64,000 nucleotides of DNA from Myrica gale. Lineage: Eukaryota > Streptophyta > Magnoliopsida > Fagales > Myricaceae. The notes beneath the pieces are model-generated. The model ran no database searches, was not told the DNA's origin, and saw only the letters and a program-made list of their open reading frames with translations. Position 1 is the stretch's first letter, and every line of letters starts with the position of its first letter. A program made the translations under genes and the position numbers. Below are positions 23,119-33,564 of this stretch, in pieces. The stretch lies in contig OZ005609.1 of assembly GCA_963930655.1 (NCBI GenBank), positions 14,271,001 through 14,335,000 on the forward strand, given 5' to 3'.

Positions 23119-24384
23119 CCCGCTTGAAACTATTCGATTAATTATTTTTTAGTGGCTCAAAATAGTTGGAAAATCCATCAAACGGATGTCAAGTCCGCTT
23201 TCTTGAAAATGAAGTCTATGTGGAACAACATTTGGGTTATATTGTGGAATGGCATGAAGATAAGTTTTGAAATTGAAGAAAGCCTTGTATGGCTTAAAGC
23301 AAGCACTAAGAGCGTGAAATAGTAGAATTGACAAGTACTTTGAAGATAACAATTTTTTGAAGTATCCCTATGAACATTATCTTTATACAAAGGTGAATTC
23401 ATATAGAGATATATTTCTCGTATGTTTGTATGTGGATGACTTGATTTTTACAAGAAGTAATTCTACCATGTTTGAGGAATTCAAGAAAGTAATGGCTCGG
23501 GAGTTTGAGATGACGGATCATGGTTTCATGTTTTTTTTATCTTGACATCGAAGTAAAGCAAATGGAGGATGACATTTTTATTTCTCAAGAATATTATGCT
23601 AAAGACATTCTTAAAAAATTCAAAATGGATGATTGCAAGCCAGTGAGCACACCGTAGAATGTGGCATCAAATTGTCAAGACACGAAGATAAAGAAAAAGT
23701 AGATCCAGCATTTTTCAGAAGCCTTGTTGGAAGTTTGAGATATTTAACTTGCACAAGGTCGGATATTCTTTTTGGGGTTAGACTTGTTAGTCGATACATG
23801 AAAGCTCATACTTTCTCTCATTTGAAGGCGGGTAAAAGAATTCTTCGGTACATCAAAGATACACTTGAACATGGATTGCTTTATTCGTTTTCAAATGATT
23901 TTAAGCTTTTGGGCTATTGTGATAGTGATTGGGCTGAAAATGTTGATGAAAGAAAAAACACAACCGGGTTTGTTTTCTTCATGGGAAGTGCGACTTTTAC
24001 TTGGTTCTCAAAGAAGCAACCCATTGTTACACTATCCACTTGTGAAGCAGATTATAATGCTAAGTCAAGTTGTGTTTGTCAAACAATTTGGCTAAGATCT
24101 TTGTTGAATAAGCTTCATGTCTCGAAAAATGATCAAACGGAGATTTTTGTGGATAACAGGTCGGCGATAGCTTTGGCCAAGAATCCATTTTTTTTATTAT
24201 CGAAGCAAGCATAATGACACAAAATTTCATTTCATTCGAGAATGTGTAGCTAAGAAGGAGGTGAAGCTCAACTTCGTGAAATCACATGATCAAGTTGTCG
24301 ATATTTTCACCTAACCCTTCAATGGTGAAATATTTTGCAAGATAAGAAGTTTGCTAAGAGTTACAAAATTAAGTTTAAGAGTGG

Positions 24385-24702
24385 TGTTAGTTATTAAAAT
24401 TAATTAGAGTTTATTTCTAATAAAATTAGTTAATAGAGATGTTATGTCTTTTAGTATTCTCATATGTTATAAAGTTTAAGAGCTAGAGACCTTGTAAATA
24501 TTCTCATTATGTGATGGTTAAATAAAATTTAACTATCATAAATTATGTAAAATTTATTTCGGTATTATGTTTTAAAAATTATAAAATTTTGTCGTAATTA
24601 TAAATATCTATATAACTTTTGTGTTATTTATAATGTGGAATAAATATTTGTTGAAGAATTATATTTTCTCCCCTTAGCTTCGCAGTGGAGCCAAATCCAA
24701 CA
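24385..24702 (+). repeat. Right LTR of the old copia element
   Basis: 318 bp, TGTTAG...CCAACA, preceded by a purine-rich tract (AAGTTTAAGAGTGG). About 85% identical to the interrupted left LTR by eye. Followed by TTGTC. Confidence 0.85.
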
Positions 24703-24727
24703 TTGTCGACATTTTCTCCCCTTACAT

Positions 24728-24880
24728 TATGTGATGTTTGCCAAAATTTTGGAGAATATTCTCGAAATTTTAGGAATCTTCTTTATTTAGATTTGTGAAA
24801 AGTGAAGTGTGTAGGTGTAAAAGTTAAAAATTTTAAAATTTATTTGATTTATCCAATTTGTTGAGACCCCAAATATCTCA
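24728..24880. mobile_element. MITE, family B copy (Tourist-like)
   Basis: It aligns with the reverse complement of the MITE at 46182-46359 over most of its length, sharing AAATTTTGG.GAATATT, CGAAATTTT, TTGTGAAAAGT and GTGTAAAA.TTAAAAATTTT. Its ends are eroded. Confidence 0.55.
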
Positions 24881-25053
24881 AACATGCCCACCTATCTCTT
24901 CAGAAGGTGCTGCTTTAACATGATTTTCCGGCCCAATTAGATAAGGATCCGACGGTATATCAGGGCCAGCAAATCGAGAAGAGTCAGGATTCATTCTTGC
25001 AACACAAGTAGAGACAAATGGCAATTATTTCGCTTAGAAAAAAAAATTGGCAA

Positions 25054-25253
25054 TTATTTCGCATGTGGGACGTCAGAGGTGCAGAAAACAGATGGTGGGC
25101 CAGTACGCCGGTTAGGGACATCTGAACGAGAATGAGACATTGCAGCTGACCAATTGACGTGAATAGTGCTAACCGAACCAGTATTTTCCCAATAATTTGC
25201 TCTCAACCACGAACCATACTGTGTAACCAAGTCTTCATCATCATATACAGACA
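25054..25253 (-). pseudogene. LINE ORF1 continuation after the hAT insertion
   Basis: The minus strand reads DDEDLVTQYGSWLRANYWEN directly after the hAT. 'QYGSWLRA' is the usual sequence just C-terminal of the zf-CCHC_4 knuckle in plant LINE and RNase H-type ORFs, so this is the continuation of the reading at 26915. It ends at 25054, next to a short duplicated stretch (GGCAATTATTTCGC, twice in 25018-25066). Confidence 0.65.
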
Positions 25254-26914
25254 TAGGGCTGTTCAGTGCCACCGGAAAAATCCGGTGGCACCGGCACTGA
25301 GTTGCCGGTCCCCGACCTCATCAGTACCGGTGTAGGTTTGATATTTTTTTAAAAATCCGGTGGTATTCCCGGTTCCCGGGTTACCTGGCACCGGGTTCCC
25401 GGGTACCGAGAAACCGGGTTTTTTTTTATTTTTTTTAGTAAAAACGACGTCGTTTTTACTAATCCTCTCCCTCCCATTTATGCGACAATCACCCCCTCTC
25501 TCCCATTTGATTTCTTCGGCAATCACCCCCCCTCTCTCTCTCTGTCCCCTCCCTCTCCTGCGCACAGGCGGCATAGCCACCATCGTCGACGTCGTCGTTT
25601 TTCCTCACCTCCTCCCTCCCATTTATGCGACACACCCCTTCTCTCCCATTTGATTTCTTCGGCAGTCATCCCACTCTCTCTCCCTCCCCTCCCTCTCTTG
25701 CGCACAGCCATCCTCGCCGGCCACGCCTCCTTTCGTCGACCACCACAGGTACTCTCATCTTCTCCCCTCCTCCACATTAACTTTTCCCTAATTGTTTGCA
25801 ATTTTTAGGGTTTCAATTTTAGGTTTTTATGGAACTTTTCTTCTCTTAGTCGGCTAGTCCTAAGGTAGAAAATTATCAAGCTTTCAATTTTGGGTGAGGG
25901 TAGGAGATGGTTTTCCTACAATATGCTACTATGCAACAATGGATCTGCGAAATGCATATGTCATTTTCAAGTCTATTGGATTAAGTTGAAGGCTGTCGTA
26001 TAGACACTGGTGTTTCAACTTGAGAACAACAGTGGGCAACATCTCATATTAGCCCGCTACAAATTCAAAATCTCAAAATATAACAATTTCAAAAATGGGT
26101 TTGCTGAACACTCTCCCAATAAAGTTCGGCCTACAATTGGAAAATTGGTAGATGGAAATTAAAGAGTTTTATAAAGAAATTGTACCTAAAGCAAATCATA
26201 TGCTTGTGGCATGAGCATTTTCAGTGAATAAGAGAGTGATGACTCCTGCATATATATTATTCATCAACCCTTGCCTCACATTCGCATGTTCCTAATCTAT
26301 ACAAGAAGGATAGGTCAAACAAAATATCCACTGCTACAAACTGCTAAAAAGGTGTTGGAGAATGGGGTTTTGCGAAAAATATTTGGTGTTGGATTGTTTC
26401 CTAGACAAATGTGATTCTTCATTTATATGTTGTTAATTGAAACCGAATTGAACAACTATGTTTTTAATATGTATGTTGATGGTTACAGATTTCTTGTTCT
26501 ATTGTTCAATACACCCTTCTGATTTTTGTTCTACAGAGGGTTTTGATTCTTATTTGATTTGTGCTGAGGTTAGGATTTTTAGATGGCATCAAATTGGAGA
26601 AAATAATTCATGTGGTGAACTCCAATTAGTTGTTAAGGGTAGGATTTTTAGATGGCATCAAATAGTACTATGTTGGAGACAAGCACTTATTATCCTTTTC
26701 CTTATTTATTTTCAGCAAATACATGTTGACATTTTATTAATTTGATTGCTAATTTTTAGGTGATTTTTGAATGTAGGTTAATCGGAAACCGCCACCGTTA
26801 AGGGCCGGTTTTTGCCCTTAACGGTGTAGGTGACCAATATTTAAAAACCGGCCTACCCGGTGTAGGTGACGGTTTTGGCCAAAACCGGCACCTACACCGG
26901 AGTTGAACAGCCCT
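25254..26914. mobile_element. Non-autonomous hAT transposon
   Basis: Ends TAGGGCTGTTCA and TGAACAGCCCTA (inverted), flanked by 8-bp duplications TACAGACA and TACAGATA (one mismatch), the hAT signature. The terminal 150 bp on each side are rich in ACCGG/CCGGT repeats. No transposase is visible. The interior has a tandem duplication of about 150 bp (about 25463-25610 and 25611-25712, CCTCCCATTTATGCGACA start) and a 26-bp direct repeat (26569-26594, 26639-26664). It is inserted in LINE ORF1. Confidence 0.85.
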
Positions 26915-27644
26915 ATACAGATACATAGTATCTAAGTTACCCAAACGCCCACAGGGGTAACAGAAATCAGCAAGTTTTTCGTACCGGAACTGAACAAAGG
27001 TAGCTGGTAAATTAGGACGGGGAAGAGAGAACCCCACCTTAAGAGAATTGTATGCAATAAAACTAACCTTGATCTGGAATAATTTTTTTGCAAAAAATAC
27101 CCGCCGGAATAGATTTCCCATATCCACCACCTCGCCAATGGACGCTCCGATTTCACTAATATTCGTTTTGTTCATCCCAGCAACCGGAGTCCTTAAAGCT
27201 GAATCCAAAAGTCACCGGGAAATATCCAGCTAAAGTCATCTCCTTATTTGTCCAAATTTTAAATTTTTTTAAGATTTATTGAAATTAATGAAAAATTCGG
27301 TGGACGTTTAAATGTTGCAAAACCAACGACAGCCCTTTGAAATTCCAGGAGACAGACGCAGCACCCGATCTTTATCTTGACCTGCATAAAAACTGAAAAA
27401 TATAGGTGGAATCCTCCAAAGCTTCAATCTTAAGATCCACTGCAAAATTTCACACTGCCAGAATGGTCCCCATAATCACCGACTTCCCCGGTGGCTTAAG
27501 ACCAAACAACCTGCCAAGTAGAACTCTGCTAGAGGCTTGAAGAGCAAGATCCAAATCCAGAGAAATCCGGCCATGAAGAGACTCCCAAGATAGAGCCTCT
27601 ATCTTACGCGTGATGAGATCGATGTCCGTCATTAACTCAGCCAT
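26915..27644 (-). pseudogene. LINE ORF1, DUF4283 and zf-CCHC_4 part
   Basis: It starts at ATG 27644 (MAELMTDIDLITRKIEALSW) and reads GRLFGLKPPGKSVIMGTILA, then a stop where the family has Trp, then NFAVDLKIEALEDSTYIFQF. Further on come SIGEVVDMGNLFRRVFF, KVGFSLPRPN and FRYEKLADFCYPCGRLGN, the conserved 'Y E+L xx FCxxCGRLGH' knuckle of plant LINE ORF1. The family role is RNA binding. At least one stop and a change of frame break it. Confidence 0.7.
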
Positions 27645-28457
27645 GTTGAACACGGAAAGCCAACCCAAAGAACAGGTGAGTTGGAACTCACCAACCCAAA
27701 AAACGTAACCAACCCCGCACACAGCAAGGTGCAGGGATACACCAGGCGCCGACTAAGAGGAGTCAAGAGAGGACAAAACAAAGAAAAAAGGAAAAGGACA
27801 AGTAAAGACCTGTCCATGAACAGAACTCCAAAGAAAGCAGACTGACCGCCGACAACCGATCTTAACAGCTGAGAGAGAAAACAGTGAGATGGGAATGAAG
27901 AGCCGAGGTAAACGGCAGGGACACATGGACACAGATTTAGGGCCACACCTAGGCTTAGAAAGAGAGAAACTCTCGGTGCACTATTTGATTTGTTGTTAAT
28001 AATAAATAAATTGTTTCCAAAAAAACAGTAATAAGATTGCAAAAGATGCTTATGTAGTGAGTTAGTGACCATATCCTGATGCTAGAAGAATTGATGTTTG
28101 GTTTGGTTTTGTTTTTAAAATATTTTTTGTGTTTGTTTTTCAGAGTTAGCTTAGATTCTCTTGATATTGATGAAAAGTTTGGTAAAAGGTGTTGAAATTT
28201 ATAAAAAAAAATACTGGAATTGGTAAAAATGTATTAGAATCGATGAAAAAATGAATGCAAATTTTTTTGAGAGAGTACACTTTTTACCCCTGAACTATAG
28301 GGTGTCTGACACTTTGCACCCTCTTGTCTTGATTTCGTGACATTGAGCCCACAAACTTCTGATTTCCGTTGATTGCCACCTCAAAACCAATTTCTCTATT
28401 AAGACTGAATGTAATTCGCGCATGTGTCGTCCACGTGAGCCACTTAAATTTTTTCTT

Positions 28458-28729
28458 CCCATTTTACCCTCAGTGTGGTATCCAGGCAACTTTTCATTGA
28501 TATTCTCCAAGAAGCCCTTCTTCTCATTTGCCTCGCCCTTCTTCTCCTCCTCCTTGTATTCCCCAAACTTTGGCTCAGGCTCAGGCTTCGTAACTTTCTG
28601 ATCAAACTCTGTAACGAACACCTCCTCTTGGGCCTTCTTCTCCTCTTTCTTTCTCATGAAGTCAAACAGCCAACCGTCCTTGGTCTCTACAGGACCCTGA
28701 CCATCAACAACGGTGGTCTCGTACTCATG
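28458..28729 (-). pseudogene. Captured acidic dehydrin fragment (F- and K-segment)
   Basis: The minus strand reads HEYETTVVDGQGPVETKDGW, LFDFMRKKEEKKAQEEVFV, TEFDQKVTKPEPEPKFGEYK and then EKKGFLENINEKLPGYH. The DGWLFDFMRKKEE block is the F-segment and EKKGFLENINEKLPG is a K-segment, as in acidic dehydrins of the COR47/ERD10/ERD14 group (membrane- and protein-protecting proteins in drought and cold). There is no start codon, the poly-Ser segment and further K-segments are missing, and the reading runs into the element's terminal repeat. A captured piece, not a gene. Confidence 0.8.
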
Positions 28730-28925
28730 GCTACTCTTGTTGTGGTCTCGTACTCATTTAACCATTTAACCGAACAGTCATGGGTGATACGTAATTAATC
28801 TTTGCACCAGTCCCAAGTAGCCCAACCAGCACAAGTAGCGATAGCAAACCTTTATCATGGAAAATGAAAAGAAAGCTCAGACAAAACAATAAACAACCAT
28901 GTTGAACTTCAATGTGAGGACGTTG

Positions 28926-28928
<3 letters not shown>

Positions 28929-28957
<29 letters not shown>
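28929..28957. repeat. (TA)n microsatellite
   Basis: Uninterrupted TA repeat of about 14 units inside the Pack-MULE-like element. Confidence 0.95.
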
Positions 28958-28960
<3 letters not shown>

Positions 28961-29201
28961 CAGACCATTGCAGCGCTATTGAAGACGACTATCGTCCTAT
29001 AAGATCATAACGGAAACAACTTTTCCAAGTAGTGTAGACTTAAATACAACGAGAGTGTGTAGCTTCGTTTGCCGGCTGAGTAAGAGTTCATTTAGACTTA
29101 ATTACAACGAGACTGTGTAGCTTCGTTTGCCTGAGAGGAAAAGCAGAGAGAGACGCATAATCATTGTGCTAACTTAATTATTTTCTCTGTTGTTTTAGCA
29201 G

Positions 29202-29986
29202 TATGACGAGTTACAGGAGCTCGAATGGCTTTTCGAATTTCGTGGAGGAATCCTTTTCCAGAGAGGATATGCAGAAGCTCCAACTGATATCCGAAATGCA
29301 AGCTCACACTGACGAAGCTTCTGAGATGAGCCGCGTAAGGGTGAGAAATTTATCCGATGGAAACTAAATTTCCGATTCCGGCCTATTATAGTACCGGAAC
29401 CCATTTTGAAAAAATTCTGGAACCGAAATCGAAAAATTCCGGCGGTTTTCCGGTTCCTATATTTTTTAAAAAATAATAAATTTTTAGTGTAGTTTAGTTT
29501 ATTTTGGACAAAATGTAGTGATGTATTTTTTTTCCTTTGATGTCTTGATGATCATAATATGATTAAAAACTATATTATGAAATTGATGCAACATGAGAAT
29601 TTATTGTTTTTTTTAAAAAGCCCAATTTTCGGCCCAAAATGCTTAAATAACTGGGCCTTTTGGCCCAGTTATGGAACCGAAATTTTCGGATTCCGTTTCC
29701 GAAAATTCCTATTCCAGTGAGTACCGGAACAGGAATGGGCCATTCCGGTGAGTATCAGAACCGAAATGGGTCATTCCGGTTCCATCCGTTCCGGTACTCA
29801 CCCTTAAAGCTGCGAATTCCAGCATGTGCCTAGCTGAAACAACCCAATGTTTCACCCCGAGATGTCGGTCCCGGCCAAGGCGAGGAGCCAGCGGTCTCAA
29901 GCTGCTCCATGCAACTAGACGTCCTGTCTCCTTGTACTCTCTGAAACCACAGCCTCGCCGGAGCCTGATGTCTTCGTTCGGCTGAT
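29202..29986 (+). pseudogene. Captured GATA transcription factor fragment, split by a hAT
   Basis: After an intron-like TTTTAGCAG the plus strand reads YDELQELEW, then with a frame change NFVEESFSREDMQKLQLISE and TDEASEMSR up to 29335. Past the hAT (29807 on) it continues NPMFHPEMSVPAKARSQRSQ, AAPCN, stop, then ETTASPEPDVF. This matches the region N-terminal to the zinc finger in plant subfamily I GATA factors (GATA9/12-like: LEWLSNFVEESFS..., then VPAKARSKRSR). The C-x2-C zinc finger is absent and stops are present. The captured intron acceptor implies genomic capture. Confidence 0.78.
29336..29806. mobile_element. Small non-autonomous hAT inside the captured GATA fragment
   Basis: 471 bp. 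Ends TAAGGGTGAG and CTCACCCTTA, flanked by GAGCCGCG and AAGCTGCG (8 bp, two mismatches). TTCCGG/CCGGAA-rich subterminal repeats (ATTCCGGTTCC, TACCGGAAC). No coding capacity. Confidence 0.75.
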
Positions 29987-30284
29987 AACGTGGCAGAGGC
30001 TGAAGTAGGTGACTGTGCAGGTGCTAAGTCGACAGGTTCACGTTCACGTTGAGACGAAGGTCAACGTCTGAAACTACGGAAATGAAAGGAGAGTAAAACG
30101 GAGAAAATAAACGCAAGTGATGCACATGGAGGACACGCGAGCTTATTGCCGTAAGTATTAACGGAGAAATAGGCTCTGGGGTGGTAATCAACGGGAATCA
30201 TAAGTTTGTGGGCTCAATGTCACGAAATCAAAACAAAGGGGTGCAAAGTGTCAAGCACCCCATAAGTGCAAAGTGTACTTTCTC

Positions 30285-30623
30285 CAAAATGTTCTGAGAC
30301 CAAACCAAATATAGTCCATAATTTTTGAACGGTCTCGAGATAATAAATAAATTGCTTAGGAGTAACTACAAATCGATGTCCTTTAAGCAGATGCAATACA
30401 TATCATAGGTCCCAGATGATTAGTTGCAAGACTAATGGTCTTAAAACCCTAAAGCTCGTACAATCAAATTGGATTAATCCACCCGCTCCCAAAGGCCCAA
30501 AAAATTTATTTGTTGTAATCTCTTTCTCCCTCCTCACATTCTATTGAAAAACCAAGACATTCATCCTCCCTAACCCTTCATTCCTTGTCGTTTACCCCAC
30601 CTCTGAACAAAAGGAAAAAAAAG
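30285..30623. other. Intergenic, nothing recognised
   Basis: AT-rich flank between the Pack-MULE-like element and an LTR-like segment. No gene, repeat family or RNA was recognised. Confidence 0.4.
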
Positions 30624-31424
30624 TGTTAGCCCAAGGTTGTTTTTCAAACAATCTATAAATGATTTTAATGATAACAAAGTTTCTAGGTTTTGATGAACTT
30701 TAGATTTTACTTATTACATCCTTCTCTTAAAATGATTTTCCTTCTAGTATCAAGGTTCTCTCTATACAAAAACTCTCCAATCTTCTTGATCCTCTTTATT
30801 CTCATTAAAAGATCACCTTTTATATTGCAAATGGTTTTGAGAATCTTTGAATTGGAATAGATGTTGTTAAATAACTTAATTTTTTGGCTAAGTGTTGAAG
30901 GTGTCGACACATAGGACCATGGTGTCGACACATTGCACTAACACCCGAGACTTTGCATTTCAATCCATTCAACTTGATTTTTTGGCTAAGTGTTGAAGGT
31001 GTCGACACATAGGACCATGGTGTCGACACATTGCACTAACACCCGAGACTTTGCATTTCAAACATTTCAAGTTGATTTTTGACTAAGTGTTGGAGGTGTC
31101 GACACATTGGACCATGGTGTCGACACATTGAACTAACAAGCCCAAGGAAGTCAATTGCCTTGGGGGTGGACGTAGGCAAGTGTTGGCCGAACCACCTAAA
31201 AATACGGTGTTATCTCTTTAACTATATCTCTCTTATTGTTTGTCTCATATCCATAATGTTTGTGCTTTAAGCTTTATCATTCATTGCTTATAGTTGCTTA
31301 GCCTTAAACACATTCAGACTTTCAGTTTTAATTGTTAAAAAGTAGTATCTCTTAGATCTGTATTTTTGTCAAAAAGGGGTAAAGTTTTTGTAAACCCAAT
31401 TCACCCCCCCCTCTTGGGTTGTCA
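30624..31424 (+). repeat. LTR-like segment (copia type), probably solo or remnant
   Basis: Starts TGTTAGCCCAAGG and ends CACCCCCCCCTCTTGGGTTG followed by TCA, a common 3' end of plant copia LTRs. A related tail (GCCGAACCACCTAAAAAT and CCCCCTCTTGGGTTG) recurs at 40975-41052. No internal domains are attached and no clear target duplication was seen. It contains the tandem array at 30881-31130. Confidence 0.5.
30881..31130 (+). repeat. Tandem array with paired GTGTCGACAC palindromes
   Basis: Two full units of about 97 bp starting at 30881 and 30978 and a partial third at about 31075. Each unit begins TTTTTGGCTAAGTGTTGAAG and holds two perfect 10-bp palindromes GTGTCGACAC (the first with G.TGTCGACAC context) starting 21 bp apart. 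Confidence 0.85.
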
Positions 31425-32049
31425 TTTTTTTTCCTTATCGTTTTTTATTTTTAAGTTTAGAACTTTAAAAAAGAAATTGAGGCAAACTTTCTTATTTTCT
31501 AAATACAATGAAACTCATGATTTTTCATTTAATTGATTGGTTTAACATATGTAGTATTTTATTTAAATTAAAGTGAGGCGAACTTTCTAATATCCTAAAT
31601 ACGCTGAAACTCATTATTTTTCCTTTAATTGATAGGTTTAACATAATATTTTATTTAAATTAAAGTGAAGTACGAAGTTATGTCTTATACTCCTGTTTAA
31701 GACTTTAATACTACGTGGAACTATTATTTATTTGAAAAATTTAAATTACTAATCAATTTTTTATTATTTAAATTATATCTATAAGAAAGAGCAAAATTAA
31801 AATGGTTCATACTTTCCAGAACAGCAACTTCAAACTACTCTATGGAAAGTTCTTTCTAAAAGGGAAAAAATAAATAAAAGAAGAAAATATCCTTGCAAAA
31901 TTTACAATGTTGAAGATTGGTATCAAAATCTAACCTCAAAAAGAGAAATTCCAAAATATTATACCCTGACGAAGTCATACATCATAAAATATGAATTGTT
32001 TTATCCCTCCTGTGTCGGTGCGCCGGTGGCGAAGAATGATGTTAATAGG
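31425..32049. other. AT-rich intergenic sequence
   Basis: No gene. A stretch of about 90 bp (around 31484-31570) is repeated in diverged form at about 31575-31665 (both with GAGGC(A/G)AACTTTC and ACTCAT(G/T)ATTTTTC), so a small old tandem duplication is present. Confidence 0.45.
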
Positions 32050-32544
32050 ACTCACAGAACCGGACCGCAGACCGGATCTAACAGCAAAACTGGACCGAAC
32101 CAGACTAAATTTGTGGTCAAAATGCGGTCCAGTCAAGGCCGAATTTGAAAAACCGCATTTATCTAGTTCGGTCCGGTCCAGGCCATTTGGGATCCGGTCT
32201 GGACCGAACCGGACCGTATTTATTAATTTAAATAATAAATATATTTTTTAATACAAACTTTAAACTTAAAAAATAAAAAACCTAAGTCAAAATTATGTTT
32301 TTTGATGCCCTCCCTAGTCCCTTGAGTTAATTCCAGTTTTCCCCCTTCAAAATTAAGTCCTCCATTTCCCCTGATTTACAAAATTAAAAAAAAAACTTAG
32401 AAAAAAAATTAAAAAAAAACTTGAGAAAAAATAAACTGGTCTGGACCACACCGGTTCGGTCCTTCATTTTAGGTACAACAGAAAATCCGGTCCGACAGAA
32501 TTTCGGTCCAAAAATCATACCAGATTTCCAGTTGTGCAGCCCTA
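32050..32544. mobile_element. hAT-like remnant, one end intact
   Basis: The right end reads TTGTGCAGCCCTA (inverted: TAGGGCTGCACAA), as in plant hAT elements. The sequence is rich in CCGGTCCGGTCC / GGACCGAACCGGACC repeats, typical of hAT subterminal regions. No matching left terminus and no transposase were found. Confidence 0.5.
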
Positions 32545-32566
32545 TATGTTAGAAATGTTAACTTTA

Positions 32567-33365
32567 GGCTAAATTAGTCCATACTTCCTTGGGATTTGAC
32601 TTTTTTCTCAGTTTGCTCCTTATGGTTCGAGTTTTCCTAAACCTATCCCTGAGTTTGGACTTATTCCTAAATAGATCCTGCAGTCAACTTAGTGGACAAA
32701 AATGCACACGTGACAAACGGCTTACACGTAGAAATGAACAGCTCGATTTAAAAAAATCACGTCCAATCATAATGTGACACGTGTTAATAAATAAATAAAA
32801 ATAAAATATTTTTAAAAATATAAGTTAATAAAAAAACCATAATTAATTTATTTTTATTTTTTATTTAAAAAAAGGGAAATGATCGGATCGGAGCCTATCT
32901 TTTCAAGGTGGAGGCCCCCTCCAGTGGCCGCCGGGGGAGTCTGGCCACCTAGATCTGGGCGGCCAGTAGATGGAGGAGGAATCCCTGCTTTGGGGGAGGT
33001 CCCCCAACCGCCAGAGCACCACCTGAGGTGGAGCAGGGATTCCTCCTCCCTCCGCTGGCCGCCCAGATCTAGGCGTCTAGATCCTTTCACTTTTTTTAAA
33101 ACAAAAATTAATTGTTTTTTTTATAAATTTTATATTTATTTTTTTACTTACATGTGTCACATTGTGATTGAGCAATATTTTTTAAAAAAATTGAGTTGTC
33201 CTTTTTTACGTGTAAGTGGTTTTCCATGTGTGTACTTTAATTCACTAAATTGACGATAAGATTAATTTGGAAATGAATCCAAACCCTAAGTATTGGTTTA
33301 GGAAAAATTGAAAAGACTAAAATGATAAAATGTCAAATTCCATAACCGTACGGAATAATTTAGCC
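32567..33365. mobile_element. Small MULE with perfect 9-bp duplication and internal foldback
   Basis: 799 bp. Inverted repeats of about 200 bp beginning GGCTAAATTA on both sides. Target duplication TTAACTTTA (32558-32566 and 33366-33374), 9 bp and perfect. The centre (about 32880-33080) is GC-rich and folds on itself: 32950-32989 pairs with 33032-33071 with three or four mismatches. No transposase and no recognisable gene piece. Confidence 0.85.
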
Positions 33366-33564
33366 TTAACTTTATTCAGATCCAAATAATAAACTGAAAA
33401 ATAAATAAATAAACTGAAAAGGCATGTGCCTGCTTTCACCCTTTTTCCTTAAAAAAAACAGTAAATTGTCTGAGGAGCAAAAGTTCAAATCACTGGTCCT
33501 CCAAAATCTTTGAACGCAAAGCACCTCAGCCGTCTTACGTTTTGCAACTTTTAATAGTTTATTC

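Larger units (their letters stand above)
14186..24702 (+). mobile_element. Old Ty1/copia retrotransposon, split by two DNA transposons
   Basis: The right LTR is 24385-24702 (318 bp, TGTTAG...CCAACA). The left LTR is 14186-14203 plus 16624-16928, interrupted by a MULE. The primer binding site TGGTATTAGAGC starts at 16932 (initiator Met). The flanking duplications are TTGTT and TTGTC. Recognisable parts in order: Gag (about 16964-17930, with a CCHC knuckle), integrase zinc-binding and core region (about 18340-18860), reverse transcriptase (about 19500-19756 and 23119-23540, with YVDDL) and RNase H (about 23870-24190, with GYCDSDWAENVDERKNTTG). The element is broken, with many breaks besides the two insertions. 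Visual LTR identity is about 85%, so it is several times older than the 7.3-12.8 kb element. Confidence 0.88.
24884..27995 (-). mobile_element. LINE (L1-type) remnant, ORF1 region, interrupted by a hAT
   Basis: The minus strand carries a pyrimidine-rich leader (about 27650-27995) and then an ORF1 with DUF4283-like and zf-CCHC_4-like signatures in two pieces, 26915-27644 and about 24890-25253, separated by the hAT at 25254-26914. No endonuclease or reverse transcriptase (ORF2) is seen, so the copy is truncated or cut by later insertions at its 3' side. Confidence 0.7.
28269..30284. mobile_element. Pack-MULE-like element with dehydrin and GATA-factor fragments
   Basis: Inverted repeats of about 165 bp (28269-28435 and 30120-30284) sharing AGTACACTTT, TGACACTTTGCACCC, GATTTCGTGACATTGAGCCC and ACAAACTT. 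The possible target duplication is imperfect (CAAATTTTTTT against CAAAATGTTCT). There is no transposase. The interior carries two unrelated host-gene pieces in opposite orientations plus a 471-bp hAT and a (TA) microsatellite. The long TIRs favour Mutator-like, but without a clean 9-bp duplication the superfamily is not proven. Confidence 0.72.
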
